Below are positions 1-6,904 of a DNA stretch of 8,791 bases, piece after piece. This DNA comes from Pseudomonadota bacterium (lineage in GTDB: Bacteria > Bdellovibrionota > JAFGOL01): positions 1 through 8,791 of the forward strand of contig JAPLFT010000065.1 of assembly GCA_026390535.1 (NCBI GenBank), written 5' to 3'. The translations under genes and the position numbers were made by a program. The notes beneath the pieces were generated by a model that saw only the letters and a list, made by a program, of their open reading frames with translations, did not search any database and was not told the DNA's origin. How positions within the stretch are numbered: position 1 is the first letter of the stretch; the number at the start of each line of letters is the position of its first letter.

Positions 1-650
1 GATAGTTTATCCGTAGTCAAAGCACCCGGCAGATAATAATGATCGGCACTCATGACTTTGCCATTGTTGTCATCTTGGCATTTGCTTAATTCATAGATGA
101 GTTTCATCTTGTCTATGGAAGAATTGATATTATTTTGAGTGACCGTTAATACATAAATAAATGAAGCCTTGGCAAGCGAAGTCTTTGAAGATGATGATAT
201 TTGGGTGATTCTGTTGATTGCACCGTCAATCAACATAGTATTTATGTTGAGTTCATTTTTTGCATATTCGAGTATGTGTGAAAGTTGTTCGTTTGATCCT
301 GGACCGACTAATTCCAGCGTTCCCTGTCTAAGGACTCTGGCTATGCTCATTCTGCCAAGAACGGTTTTAAACGGAAAAATCTCGACCAATTCAAGCTCGG
401 CATCGCTACTGTTCAACATACTATCCGTAGTTACTACATATTCATCAGTATCTACTAATATCTGAGGCTTTGTATTACCATGAACGAGATCCTGTTTTTC
501 TCCATCTACGCCGATGGTAGCAAGAAGGTGCCTGGTCCCTTTTATTGCACCCCTGGCCAGGTTAAAAAATGTAGTCTTGCCTACATTCTTTTCACTACCT
601 ATGATGAAGGTAACCTTGTTCTCTAATAATTTTGAAAGATTATTTACCAT
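1..650 (-). CDS. kamB: KamB, putative lysine 5,6-aminomutase reactivase subunit (3' end outside window)
   Basis: Seen: an open frame of 216 codons running off the left edge, starting at ATG 650. A P-loop lies at residues 18-27 (GSEKNVGKTT), preceded by a hydrophobic strand (VTFII), and a Walker-B-like strand ends in Asp142 (TMLIDGAINR, 138-146). There is no signal peptide or membrane segment, so it should be a cytoplasmic nucleotide-binding protein. The glycine-to-GKT spacing is one residue longer than the standard GxxxxGKT. Known: KamB, with the MutS-like ATPase KamC, is annotated as the reactivating factor that exchanges damaged cobalamin in lysine 5,6-aminomutase. The start overlaps the 3' end of kamA by 11 bases. 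AGGA abuts the ATG with no spacer, so translation is probably coupled to kamA. It is not KamC, because the MutS motif GPNxxGKS is absent. The family name rests on motif pattern and position; a P-loop protein is certain. Confidence 0.75.
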   Translation of the reverse strand, partial: MVNNLSKLLENKVTFIIGSEKNVGKTTFFNLARGAIKGTRHLLATIGVDGEKQDLVHGNTKPQILVDTDEYVVTTDSMLNSSDAELELVEIFPFKTVLGRMSIARVLRQGTLELVGPGSNEQLSHILEYAKNELNINTMLIDGAINRITQISSSSKTSLAKASFIYVLTVTQNNINSSIDKMKLIYELSKCQDDNNGKVMSADHYYLPGALTTDKL

Positions 651-1914
651 TCCTTTTTCTTCTATTTAAATTCTCCGGTTGTAGAAGAAGTTTATCCCCG
701 TTTAATAACATTGCTATACCGTCACGTGCTACATATTTTCTGTCCGAACATAACTTGCAATTACGTTTATTGTGTACTTTATAATTAACGGGTTGAGTAT
801 AGCTTGTAATAACACCCTCGTAGTTTCTGAGTATAACTCTCTCTTCTGCTTGTGATATCAGGTAAGTTGGCATTACAGGAATTTTCCCTCCGCCGCCAGG
901 GGCATCCACAACAAAAGTAGGAACAGCCATACCGGTCGTATGCCCTCTTAGGTTCTCTATTATCTCTATCCCCTTGGAAATAGGGGTCCTGAAGTGCGAG
1001 ATACCGCGTGACAGATCACATTGGTATATATAATAAGGTTTTACTCTTATCCTCATCAGGTCGTGTACCAGTTTTTTCATTATATTTGGACAATCATTAA
1101 CACCCTGTAACAGCACAGATTGATTCCCGACGTTGATACCCGCATCGGCTATTTTAGCGCATGCAGCTCTGGCCTCATCCGTTATTTCCTTTGGATGATT
1201 AAAATGAACATTCACGTATATTGGATGATATTTCTTTAACATATTGCATAATTCGTCTGTTATCCTCTGTGGCAGTACCACCGGCATTCTGGTCCCGATA
1301 CGAATTATCTCTACATGATCAATATCACGTATCCTCTTAATAACGGATTCGAGCTTGTCATCAGCTAATGTAAGCGGATCACCGCCGGATATTATAACAT
1401 CCCTGATTTCAGGTGTTTTTTGTATGTATTTAATAGCGTTGTCTATGTCCTCGCTGGAGGCACAGGAATCCGAATCTCCTACAAGTCTTCTTCTTGTACA
1501 ATGTCTGCAATACATAGAGCATTCATTGGTTATCAATAACAATGCCCTGTCGGGGTATCTGTGTATAAGATTATGAACGGGAGAATCTCCGTCTTCATGA
1601 AGAGGATCATCCAGATCGGATTTTTCATCTCTCAATTCATCTATCTGCGGGATTGCCATTAATCTGACCGGACAATTAACGTCATTTCTGTCTATCAATG
1701 CCGCATAATAAGGAGTTATAGCCATCCTGAATTTTTTTAGACACTTGGCAAGATGTTCCTTGTCTTCTGTCGATAGCGGAATAACTTTTTCCAGCGTCGG
1801 GATATCCCTTATTGCATTCTTGATCTGCCATTTCCAGTCATTCCAATCTTGCTGACTGACATCTTTAAATAGAGGGACAGCTTTGTAGTCAACTTTTTCA
1901 AATTTTATAGACAT
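640..1914 (-). CDS. kamA: L-lysine 2,3-aminomutase (radical SAM, PLP)
   Basis: Catalyses L-lysine to L-beta-lysine, the entry step of lysine fermentation, in the cytoplasm. Seen in 424 residues: the radical-SAM cluster motif CSMYCRHC (Cys132, Cys136, Cys139), the SAM-binding GGDP at 177-180, and DAPGGGGK with Lys344 as the PLP Schiff-base lysine. Asp300 (QCD) and Asp337 sit seven residues beyond Asp293 and Asp330 of the Clostridium subterminale enzyme, the pair that binds the substrate side-chain amine; Lys344 shows the same offset from Lys337. This favours lysine over glutamate 2,3-aminomutase, which lacks that acidic pair. Cys275, Cys386 and Cys389 fit the family's structural zinc site. The length is close to the usual 416. 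ATG 1914 follows AAGGAGG with a nine-base spacer. It lies 19 bases after kdd and overlaps kamB at its 3' end. Confidence 0.96.
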   Translation of the reverse strand: MSIKFEKVDYKAVPLFKDVSQQDWNDWKWQIKNAIRDIPTLEKVIPLSTEDKEHLAKCLKKFRMAITPYYAALIDRNDVNCPVRLMAIPQIDELRDEKSDLDDPLHEDGDSPVHNLIHRYPDRALLLITNECSMYCRHCTRRRLVGDSDSCASSEDIDNAIKYIQKTPEIRDVIISGGDPLTLADDKLESVIKRIRDIDHVEIIRIGTRMPVVLPQRITDELCNMLKKYHPIYVNVHFNHPKEITDEARAACAKIADAGINVGNQSVLLQGVNDCPNIMKKLVHDLMRIRVKPYYIYQCDLSRGISHFRTPISKGIEIIENLRGHTTGMAVPTFVVDAPGGGGKIPVMPTYLISQAEERVILRNYEGVITSYTQPVNYKVHNKRNCKLCSDRKYVARDGIAMLLNGDKLLLQPENLNRRKRNGK

Positions 1915-1933
1915 TAAGTACAGCCTCCTTATA

Positions 1934-2974
1934 TTATGCGTATAATTTCTCGTACAGTGCTCTAATTTGTTCAGATTCTCTCATTACGTTTATTGCAATG
2001 TCAGCGTGATTTTGGGCATAACCATTGCCGATCATCATATCTATGTCTTTCCCTATTCCCTCTGCGCCCAGTGCTGCCTTAGTAAAGGATGTTGCCATGC
2101 TGAAGAAATAGACCATGCCCCTTTCTTTGCACATTAATATTGTTCCCATCTCCGTATTTTGTATGTTTACACAGTTGATAACTACATCAGCCAGTTTGCC
2201 GTTAGTCAGTTTATCTATGGAATTATAGCAATCCATAGCATTAGTAGCATCCAGCTGGATTATCTCATCACAAAGATTCAGAGGCTGAAGATGCCCCAAT
2301 CCTTTGTTTGAATGTACAATGCCTATTATCTTACCTTTTTTACCGATTTTTTTTCTTGCCTCATATGCGCAAAGTACGCCTGATTTACCACCGGCTCCTA
2401 CTATAACGACTGTGTCGCCTTCTTTAACAAGTCTTTTTGTTTGTGCCGGAGCGCCTGCTACGTCTAGTACTGCCAACGCCAGGGTTTCAGGCATATCCGA
2501 CGGTAGCTTTGCATAAATGCCGCTCTCGAATAAAATTGCTTTACCCTTGATCCTGACCTGATCTATATTTTTTTTAACTTCAAGTATCTCATCTATCTTT
2601 AACGGAGTCAGCGATAAAGAAACCAGACTTGCTATCTTGTCTCCCACCTTCAGATCCCTTTTTCCCTTTAAAGATTCCCCTATTGCGGCTACATTACCTA
2701 TGAACATTCCGCCTGAACCTGTAACGGGGTTTTTCATTTTTCCGCATTTATTGACAATGTCCGTGATTATTTTTCTGATCTCAGTCTCATCGCCTTTAGC
2801 CTGTTCTTTTATCTGAGTGAAACTAGCCGAATCTACATTCAATACTTCTACATTAACCATGATCTCGTTATCATAGAGTACGTCCATGTTGTTATCGATC
2901 CTGAGTGCCGGTTGAGGTAATACTCCGATGGGTTCTATTACTCTGTGACTTCCAAATGGATTGCCTTTCATCAT
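1934..2974 (-). CDS. kdd: L-erythro-3,5-diaminohexanoate dehydrogenase
   Basis: Oxidatively deaminates (3S,5S)-3,5-diaminohexanoate with NAD(P)+ to 5-amino-3-oxohexanoate and ammonia, following the two aminomutases. Seen: 346 residues, close to the family length, with an MDR-like layout. An N-terminal substrate domain (about 1-180, including TGSGGMFIGNV at 86-95 and the KVGDKI turn near 109-114) is followed by a Rossmann fold opening with VVIVGAGGKSG at 189-199. That glycine signature binds the dinucleotide. A second strand, KGKIIGIVHSN, lies about 20 residues on. The classic zinc-binding residues of alcohol dehydrogenases are not evident, as is known for Kdd. Two adjacent ATGs (2974 and 2971) compete as starts; see the ribosome binding site entry. 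The gene follows kce by 25 bases and precedes kamA by 19. The identity is strongly supported by being framed by kce and kamA. Confidence 0.93.
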   Translation of the reverse strand: MMKGNPFGSHRVIEPIGVLPQPALRIDNNMDVLYDNEIMVNVEVLNVDSASFTQIKEQAKGDETEIRKIITDIVNKCGKMKNPVTGSGGMFIGNVAAIGESLKGKRDLKVGDKIASLVSLSLTPLKIDEILEVKKNIDQVRIKGKAILFESGIYAKLPSDMPETLALAVLDVAGAPAQTKRLVKEGDTVVIVGAGGKSGVLCAYEARKKIGKKGKIIGIVHSNKGLGHLQPLNLCDEIIQLDATNAMDCYNSIDKLTNGKLADVVINCVNIQNTEMGTILMCKERGMVYFFSMATSFTKAALGAEGIGKDIDMMIGNGYAQNHADIAINVMRESEQIRALYEKLYA

Positions 2975-2980
2975 TCCTCC
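2975..2980 (-). promoter_or_regulatory. kdd: Ribosome binding site of kdd, deciding between two ATG starts
   Basis: The transcript reads GGAGGAATGATG here. Only one base separates GGAGGA from the first ATG (2974), while four separate it from the second (2971). The second ATG therefore has the more workable spacing, and the mature protein may begin MKGNPF rather than MMKGNPF. The difference is a single residue. Confidence 0.7.
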
Positions 2981-2999
2981 AAGTTATTTATTTATAATA

Positions 3000-3824
3000 T
3001 TAAACGTTTCTAATATTGAGCATTTTTCTAACATCATCGGGTTGCGCTATTTCCAGTCCGGCATCTTTGGATATTTTTACCGCTCTTTCAACCAGTTGTG
3101 CATTGCTTTCTGCCAGAACTCCCTTGCTGTAGTTAACGTTATCTTCAAAACCGACCCTTATAAAACCTCCCAAAGCTATTGCTCCGTAGTGAGAGGCTAG
3201 CGATGCTCTACCCCCGATACCCATTACTGTCCAATAGGCATCCTTGGGTAACTTACTTACCATCATATTCAGAATATCTACTTCGTATTTAAGTCCATTC
3301 GGCACGTTCAAGACAAGACCATAGTGATACGGCGGTGTTAATAATCCCTCTTTTATAAGTTTTTCCGCGCAGTATATATGAGAGAGGTCAAAACATTCCA
3401 GTGTAGGACGTACATTATACTTATTCATTTCCTTTGCAAAATTTCTCATTGTGGGGAGAGTATTGATAATATATTCGTCCGCAAAATTAATCGTGCCGCA
3501 ATCAAGAGAAGCCATCTCCGGTTTTACTTTACTGACCACAAGAAGTCTTTCTTCATCAGTCATGCCGACTGCTCCGCCTGTTGTGATCTCTACCACAATA
3601 TTACATTTTTCCCTTATCAGACCGATTGTTTCCTTGAATATCTCAGGATCCTGCGTTGGCGTTCCATCGTTTTTTCTTACATGTAAATGAACGATCGAGG
3701 CTCCAGCCTTGTATGCCTCGTATGTTGATTGAGCTATCTCTTTTGGAGTAATAGGAAGATTAGGATTATCTTTTCTCATTGTTTCTGCCCCGCATACTGC
3801 GCAGGTAATAACCATTTTATCCAT
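3000..3824 (-). CDS. kce: 3-keto-5-aminohexanoate cleavage enzyme (BKACE family)
   Basis: Condenses 5-amino-3-oxohexanoate with acetyl-CoA and releases (S)-3-aminobutyryl-CoA and acetoacetate. It is a zinc-dependent TIM-barrel enzyme of the beta-keto acid cleavage family. Seen: 274 residues. His46 and His48 (IVHLHVR) match the zinc ligands of the Candidatus Cloacimonas acidaminovorans enzyme with identical numbering. Glu227 in GFEDN corresponds to its third protein ligand Glu230, and Arg223 and Asp228 fit Arg226 and Asp231. Glu14 (CGAE), which contacts the substrate amino group, is also present; this marks the true Kce subgroup rather than a general BKACE. ATG 3824 follows AAGGAGGT at good spacing. 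A ten-base palindrome (CTTTATAAAG, 3838-3847) overlaps the ribosome binding site but is too short to call a regulator. It lies between the CoA-transferase beta gene and kdd. Confidence 0.96.
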   Translation of the reverse strand: MDKMVITCAVCGAETMRKDNPNLPITPKEIAQSTYEAYKAGASIVHLHVRKNDGTPTQDPEIFKETIGLIREKCNIVVEITTGGAVGMTDEERLLVVSKVKPEMASLDCGTINFADEYIINTLPTMRNFAKEMNKYNVRPTLECFDLSHIYCAEKLIKEGLLTPPYHYGLVLNVPNGLKYEVDILNMMVSKLPKDAYWTVMGIGGRASLASHYGAIALGGFIRVGFEDNVNYSKGVLAESNAQLVERAVKISKDAGLEIAQPDDVRKMLNIRNV

Positions 3825-3858
3825 TCTTAAATACCTCCTTTATAAAGACAAAGATAAT

Positions 3859-4629
3859 TTATGACCGTCCTATAATGACCTTATTAGGGTCAACCTTTTC
3901 CCTCAATATGGTTAATTCCTCTTCTGTAGGCTCTTTTGTTGTTTCATATTTATCCGGAATTATCATCTCAAACTCCGTGTTGTCCTTTACGTTGTCTATT
4001 GTTGCTCCCGGATGCAGAGATAAAAGCATCATCTGTTTTGTCTCCGGATGATATCCGTAGACTCCGATATCTGTAATTACCTTATAGGGTCCTGTGTTTT
4101 TTGGAAGACCAACCTTTTCTCTGGAGTTCCCGCCCTCAAGGTATCCCGGTGTTGTGACAAAATCGATCTTATTAACAAAACGTTTTTTATTCTGAGGAGT
4201 GACAACCATGGTTCTCCAGCATAGCGATGCAAGATCATTGGCCCCACCGCTCCCCGGAAAACGTGTTTTAGGTTTTTTATAATCGCCGATGACTGTGGAA
4301 TTTAAATTACCGTACCTATCTATCTGTGCCCCGCCCAGAAAACAATAATCAACTATCCCTGCCTGGCATAATTCCATTATCTCTGCCATCGTCGTAGCTT
4401 TTATGGCTTTGTAAGTAGTACGGGAATCACCCACGGAGATCGGCATAGTTTGGAGTAATGGAGCAATACCACCGGCCTCAAACATTATTGTAAGATTGGG
4501 CGACGATGTTAGTTGTGCCAGCATTGCCGCGGCACAGGGGACTCCTGTACCTACCAGAACAACGGCGCCATCCTCCAACTGCCTTGCAGCTATCGTTATC
4601 ATCAATTCCATATTATTGTACTTGATCAT
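3859..4629 (-). CDS. Class I CoA-transferase, beta subunit (glutaconate CoA-transferase B type)
   Basis: Carries the catalytic half of a two-subunit class I CoA-transferase. Seen in 256 residues: FEAGG at 50-54, where Glu51 lies at the place of the family's catalytic glutamate (Glu54 in glutaconate CoA-transferase B) that forms the covalent CoA thioester. GGAQIDRYGNLN follows at 99-110, and the PGSGGAND loop at 125-132 is typical of beta subunits. By pathway context the substrate is most likely the acetoacetate released by Kce, converted to acetoacetyl-CoA. The donor cannot be read from the sequence; acetyl-CoA is plausible since no butyryl-CoA route is visible. The start at ATG 4629 is supported by GAGAGGA with a seven-base spacer, which overlaps the stop codon of the alpha gene 13 bases upstream, suggesting translational coupling. 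Glutaconate itself as substrate is not excluded. Confidence 0.88.
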   Translation of the reverse strand: MIKYNNMELMITIAARQLEDGAVVLVGTGVPCAAAMLAQLTSSPNLTIMFEAGGIAPLLQTMPISVGDSRTTYKAIKATTMAEIMELCQAGIVDYCFLGGAQIDRYGNLNSTVIGDYKKPKTRFPGSGGANDLASLCWRTMVVTPQNKKRFVNKIDFVTTPGYLEGGNSREKVGLPKNTGPYKVITDIGVYGYHPETKQMMLLSLHPGATIDNVKDNTEFEMIIPDKYETTKEPTEEELTILREKVDPNKVIIGRS

Positions 4630-4642
4630 CCTGTTATCCTCT

Positions 4643-5602
4643 CTATTTTAGATGTTCCAGTTTTTTTAATTCTTCCATTTTCTTTGTCCCGCCGTTCTTT
4701 TTAAGGTATTCATCAAAATCCTTGCATGAATATATATTACGATCCAGGAACTCCTTGAACTTTGCTTCGTCACTCTCTGAGGCCAACCATTCTGCAATAT
4801 GTGCCTCGTCGGAATAATATAATCCAGGCATGTTGCCAGGATAGGATCCATAGGGAACTTCTACTACTGCATCAACGCACCAGAACGGTATTATCGTTCT
4901 ATTAGGTTCTTTTCTTATGTCATCATTTGATACTATTTTTTCCGTTGTTATTATCACGGCTTTTGATGCCTTGGCTATGTCATCGTCAGCTACTATTATG
5001 CCGTCTATCTGACAATTACCGTAAACATCCGCCCTGTGGACATGTATAAACGCGACATCCGGATATAGAGCAGGGACAGCACCCATTTTTTTACCGGTGA
5101 ACGGGCATTCAATTATTTTTGCGGCGGAATATTTAAATGTGTCGGTGCCGAGCATACTTCTTATAGGAAGGTATGATAGACCCATTGCAGCAGCCTTAAA
5201 TCTCCATGCCAAAGCACCGTTGGACCATTCCGTAACCTTAAGATTACCTGATTCGAATAATTTTCTTGAAGCTCTGGAAAGTCCCCTGGCCTCCAACCCT
5301 ACAACGTATGCTGCATCGCATCTATCAAAACAACTGCCTGCCGCCAGCATCTGACAATCAAATGTTGAAACATGTCCGGAAAACCCCAGATCTTTTCTAT
5401 GTTGCCGTAACACTTCGTGTATTAACGCTGTCGGTATGCGGACCCCACCGAATCCTCCTATGGCAAGATAATCTCCATCCTTAAGATATTTCCTCACCGC
5501 CTCTGCCGCGGTTGTGGTTTTATCCACAAGGCGTTTCTTTTTGTTCCTAAAAAAAGCTCTCATTACATCATTATCAATCTCTGTAAAAATGTCTCCCGGC
5601 AT
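4643..5602 (-). CDS. Class I CoA-transferase, alpha subunit (glutaconate CoA-transferase A type)
   Basis: Partner of the beta subunit encoded 13 bases downstream. Seen in 319 residues: the KDGDYLAIGGFGGVR segment (41-55), whose glycine-rich turn is the CoA-transferase alpha signature, then IHEVLRQ (61-67) and further Rossmann-like alpha/beta segments. The length matches glutaconate CoA-transferase A (about 320) and is roughly 100 residues longer than AtoD-type acetoacetate CoA-transferase alpha subunits. About 25 residues precede the usual N-terminal strand and contain a basic stretch (FFRNKKKRLVDK, 17-28). The ATG at 5602 is supported by GAGG eight bases upstream, so this extension is probably real. 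It follows kat by 14 bases. Inferred role: activation of acetoacetate by CoA transfer, which lets the whole lysine skeleton reach acetyl-CoA. Family assignment is firm; substrate is inferred from the operon. Confidence 0.88.
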   Translation of the reverse strand: MPGDIFTEIDNDVMRAFFRNKKKRLVDKTTTAAEAVRKYLKDGDYLAIGGFGGVRIPTALIHEVLRQHRKDLGFSGHVSTFDCQMLAAGSCFDRCDAAYVVGLEARGLSRASRKLFESGNLKVTEWSNGALAWRFKAAAMGLSYLPIRSMLGTDTFKYSAAKIIECPFTGKKMGAVPALYPDVAFIHVHRADVYGNCQIDGIIVADDDIAKASKAVIITTEKIVSNDDIRKEPNRTIIPFWCVDAVVEVPYGSYPGNMPGLYYSDEAHIAEWLASESDEAKFKEFLDRNIYSCKDFDEYLKKNGGTKKMEELKKLEHLK

Positions 5603-5616
5603 TAGATTATCCTCGC

Positions 5617-6876
5617 TTATCTATGATATTTTTCTTTTAAATATGCCAATGATTCCTCTATGGCGTTAAGTGTATAATCAAGATCATCCTTCGTGTGCCT
5701 GTAACAGATATAACCGTGGTGATATGGCTGAAGGAAAACTTTTCTTCTTATAAGTTGTGTGTAGAATTCATTCCTTTTTTGCTTATATATGTTATCTGGA
5801 TCTTTCTTGAATGTGATGAACATCATAGGATCTATGCCGCTAAACTCTGCTCCCACCATTTCATATTTATTAAGTGTTTTCTTTACTCCGTCATTAAAAG
5901 ATTTTCCTTTTTCCCATATTTTATCCAGAACTTTATCCCTTTCCAATATTTCTATGGTTTTTAAGGCTGCTATATAGCCCAAGCTATTAGGGAAGAAAGT
6001 GGATGATACAAAGACATGGGATTCTCCCTCTTTCATGATATCTTCCCTTCCTACAACAACGCCGATGGGATAGCCGTTGGCCATAGCCTTACCAAACACA
6101 GCCACGTCGGGTGTTACACCATAATATTTTTGGGCACCGCCCATGGAAACCCTAAAACCGGTTCTTATTTCATCAAATATCAGTACTGCATTATATTTAT
6201 GGGTTAAGTCTTTGACCGCTTCCAGATATCCCTTTTTTGGTTCCTGTATTTTCATGGCTAGAGGATGTCCCAGCGGGGTAATTATTACAGCCGCAACATC
6301 GTCTTTGTATTGCTTTAATAATTGTTCAAGTTCATCCAGGTCGTTGTATTTGAACTCATGTATGTCTTCATAAAGTTTTTCCGGAATTCCACCTTTAACC
6401 TCGACGCACCAGTCATGCCATCCGTGGTAGCCGCAGCGCATTACTTTTTTCTTACCTGTATATGAACGCGCATGTCTTATTGAAAGGCTTGTTGCATCTG
6501 AGCCTGTCATGACAAACGAGCACATCTGGGCACATGGGATGATTTCCGTTAATTTTTTTGCGAGCAGGTCCTGGTGCCTTTGGGTCAGAGAAAAACAAAA
6601 ACCTTTTTCCTGTATCTGTTTGATCACGGCATTATCTACTTCTTCCTCTCTGTATCCTAAAATGATTGGGCCGTAAGCGCACAGATAATCTATATACTCG
6701 TTACCGTCCAAGTCGGTGATCCTGCATCCCTTTCCCTTTTCAAAATATATTGGATATTCTCCGGGAACAAAATTATATGGTCTTCTGATGCCGGCCACGC
6801 CGCCCGGTATCAAGGTTTTTGCGAGTTCAAATTCCTTAAAGGATTTTTCCAGATTTAATTTATTGGCTTCTTTCAC
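5617..6876 (-). CDS. kat: 3-aminobutyryl-CoA aminotransferase (acyl-CoA beta-transaminase, class III)
   Basis: A class III PLP aminotransferase of 419 residues related to glutamate-1-semialdehyde aminomutase. Seen: TGSDATSLSIRHAR (124-137) binding the cofactor phosphate, GYHGWHD (149-155), FDEIRTGFR (234-242) with Asp235 for the pyridine nitrogen, FGKAMANGYPIG (261-272) with Lys263 as the Schiff-base lysine, and STFFPN (292-297). Known: in Candidatus Cloacimonas acidaminovorans a transaminase in the same operon setting converts (S)-3-aminobutyryl-CoA and 2-oxoglutarate to acetoacetyl-CoA and glutamate. Here the gene sits among kce, a CoA-transferase and a thiolase, with no kal in view, so the same job is inferred. 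A heme-synthesis HemL role is unlikely because no tetrapyrrole genes are nearby. The start is GTG at 6876, preceded by AAAGGAGG at eight-base spacing; there is no in-frame ATG near the N-terminus. Confidence 0.85.
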   Translation of the reverse strand: MKEANKLNLEKSFKEFELAKTLIPGGVAGIRRPYNFVPGEYPIYFEKGKGCRITDLDGNEYIDYLCAYGPIILGYREEEVDNAVIKQIQEKGFCFSLTQRHQDLLAKKLTEIIPCAQMCSFVMTGSDATSLSIRHARSYTGKKKVMRCGYHGWHDWCVEVKGGIPEKLYEDIHEFKYNDLDELEQLLKQYKDDVAAVIITPLGHPLAMKIQEPKKGYLEAVKDLTHKYNAVLIFDEIRTGFRVSMGGAQKYYGVTPDVAVFGKAMANGYPIGVVVGREDIMKEGESHVFVSSTFFPNSLGYIAALKTIEILERDKVLDKIWEKGKSFNDGVKKTLNKYEMVGAEFSGIDPMMFITFKKDPDNIYKQKRNEFYTQLIRRKVFLQPYHHGYICYRHTKDDLDYTLNAIEESLAYLKEKYHR

Positions 6877-6884
6877 CGCAAATA

Positions 6885-6892
6885 CCTCCTTT
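6885..6892 (-). promoter_or_regulatory. kat: Strong ribosome binding site fixing a GTG start for kat
   Basis: The transcript reads AAAGGAGG followed by eight bases and then GTG (6876-6874). The near-perfect Shine-Dalgarno match at ideal spacing, plus the absence of any in-frame ATG among the first 100 or so codons, makes the GTG the start rather than an internal valine. Confidence 0.85.
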
Positions 6893-6904
6893 AAATAAAA
6901 AGTA

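Noticed and set aside
169..465. Plus-strand open frame of 98 codons
   Set aside because: It lies wholly antisense to the P-loop protein KamB, whose frame is open for 216 codons with recognisable motifs. The plus-strand translation shows no family motif and has no good ribosome binding site.
640..1914. Glutamate 2,3-aminomutase as the identity of the radical-SAM enzyme
   Set aside because: Asp300 and Asp337, the acidic pair that binds the lysine side-chain amine, are both kept, and the neighbours kdd, kce and kamE belong to lysine fermentation.
3378..3690. Two overlapping plus-strand frames inside kce
   Set aside because: They are antisense to a gene with all catalytic residues intact, and they overlap each other in different frames; both are shadows.
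3838..3847. Ten-base palindrome CTTTATAAAG before kce as an operator or terminator
   Set aside because: It is short, AT-rich and has no loop or T-run. It overlaps the ribosome binding site by chance-level sequence and is not repeated in other gaps.
4666..4851. Minus-strand frame of 61 codons at the 3' end of the CoA-transferase alpha gene
   Set aside because: It is an alternative frame of the same strand inside a well-supported gene and shows no motif. It does not indicate a frameshift, since the alpha subunit runs to normal length.
5617..6876. Glutamate-1-semialdehyde 2,1-aminomutase (HemL)
   Set aside because: The fold family is shared, but the gene lies between a thiolase and a CoA-transferase in a lysine operon with no tetrapyrrole gene nearby, and it occupies the slot known for Kat.
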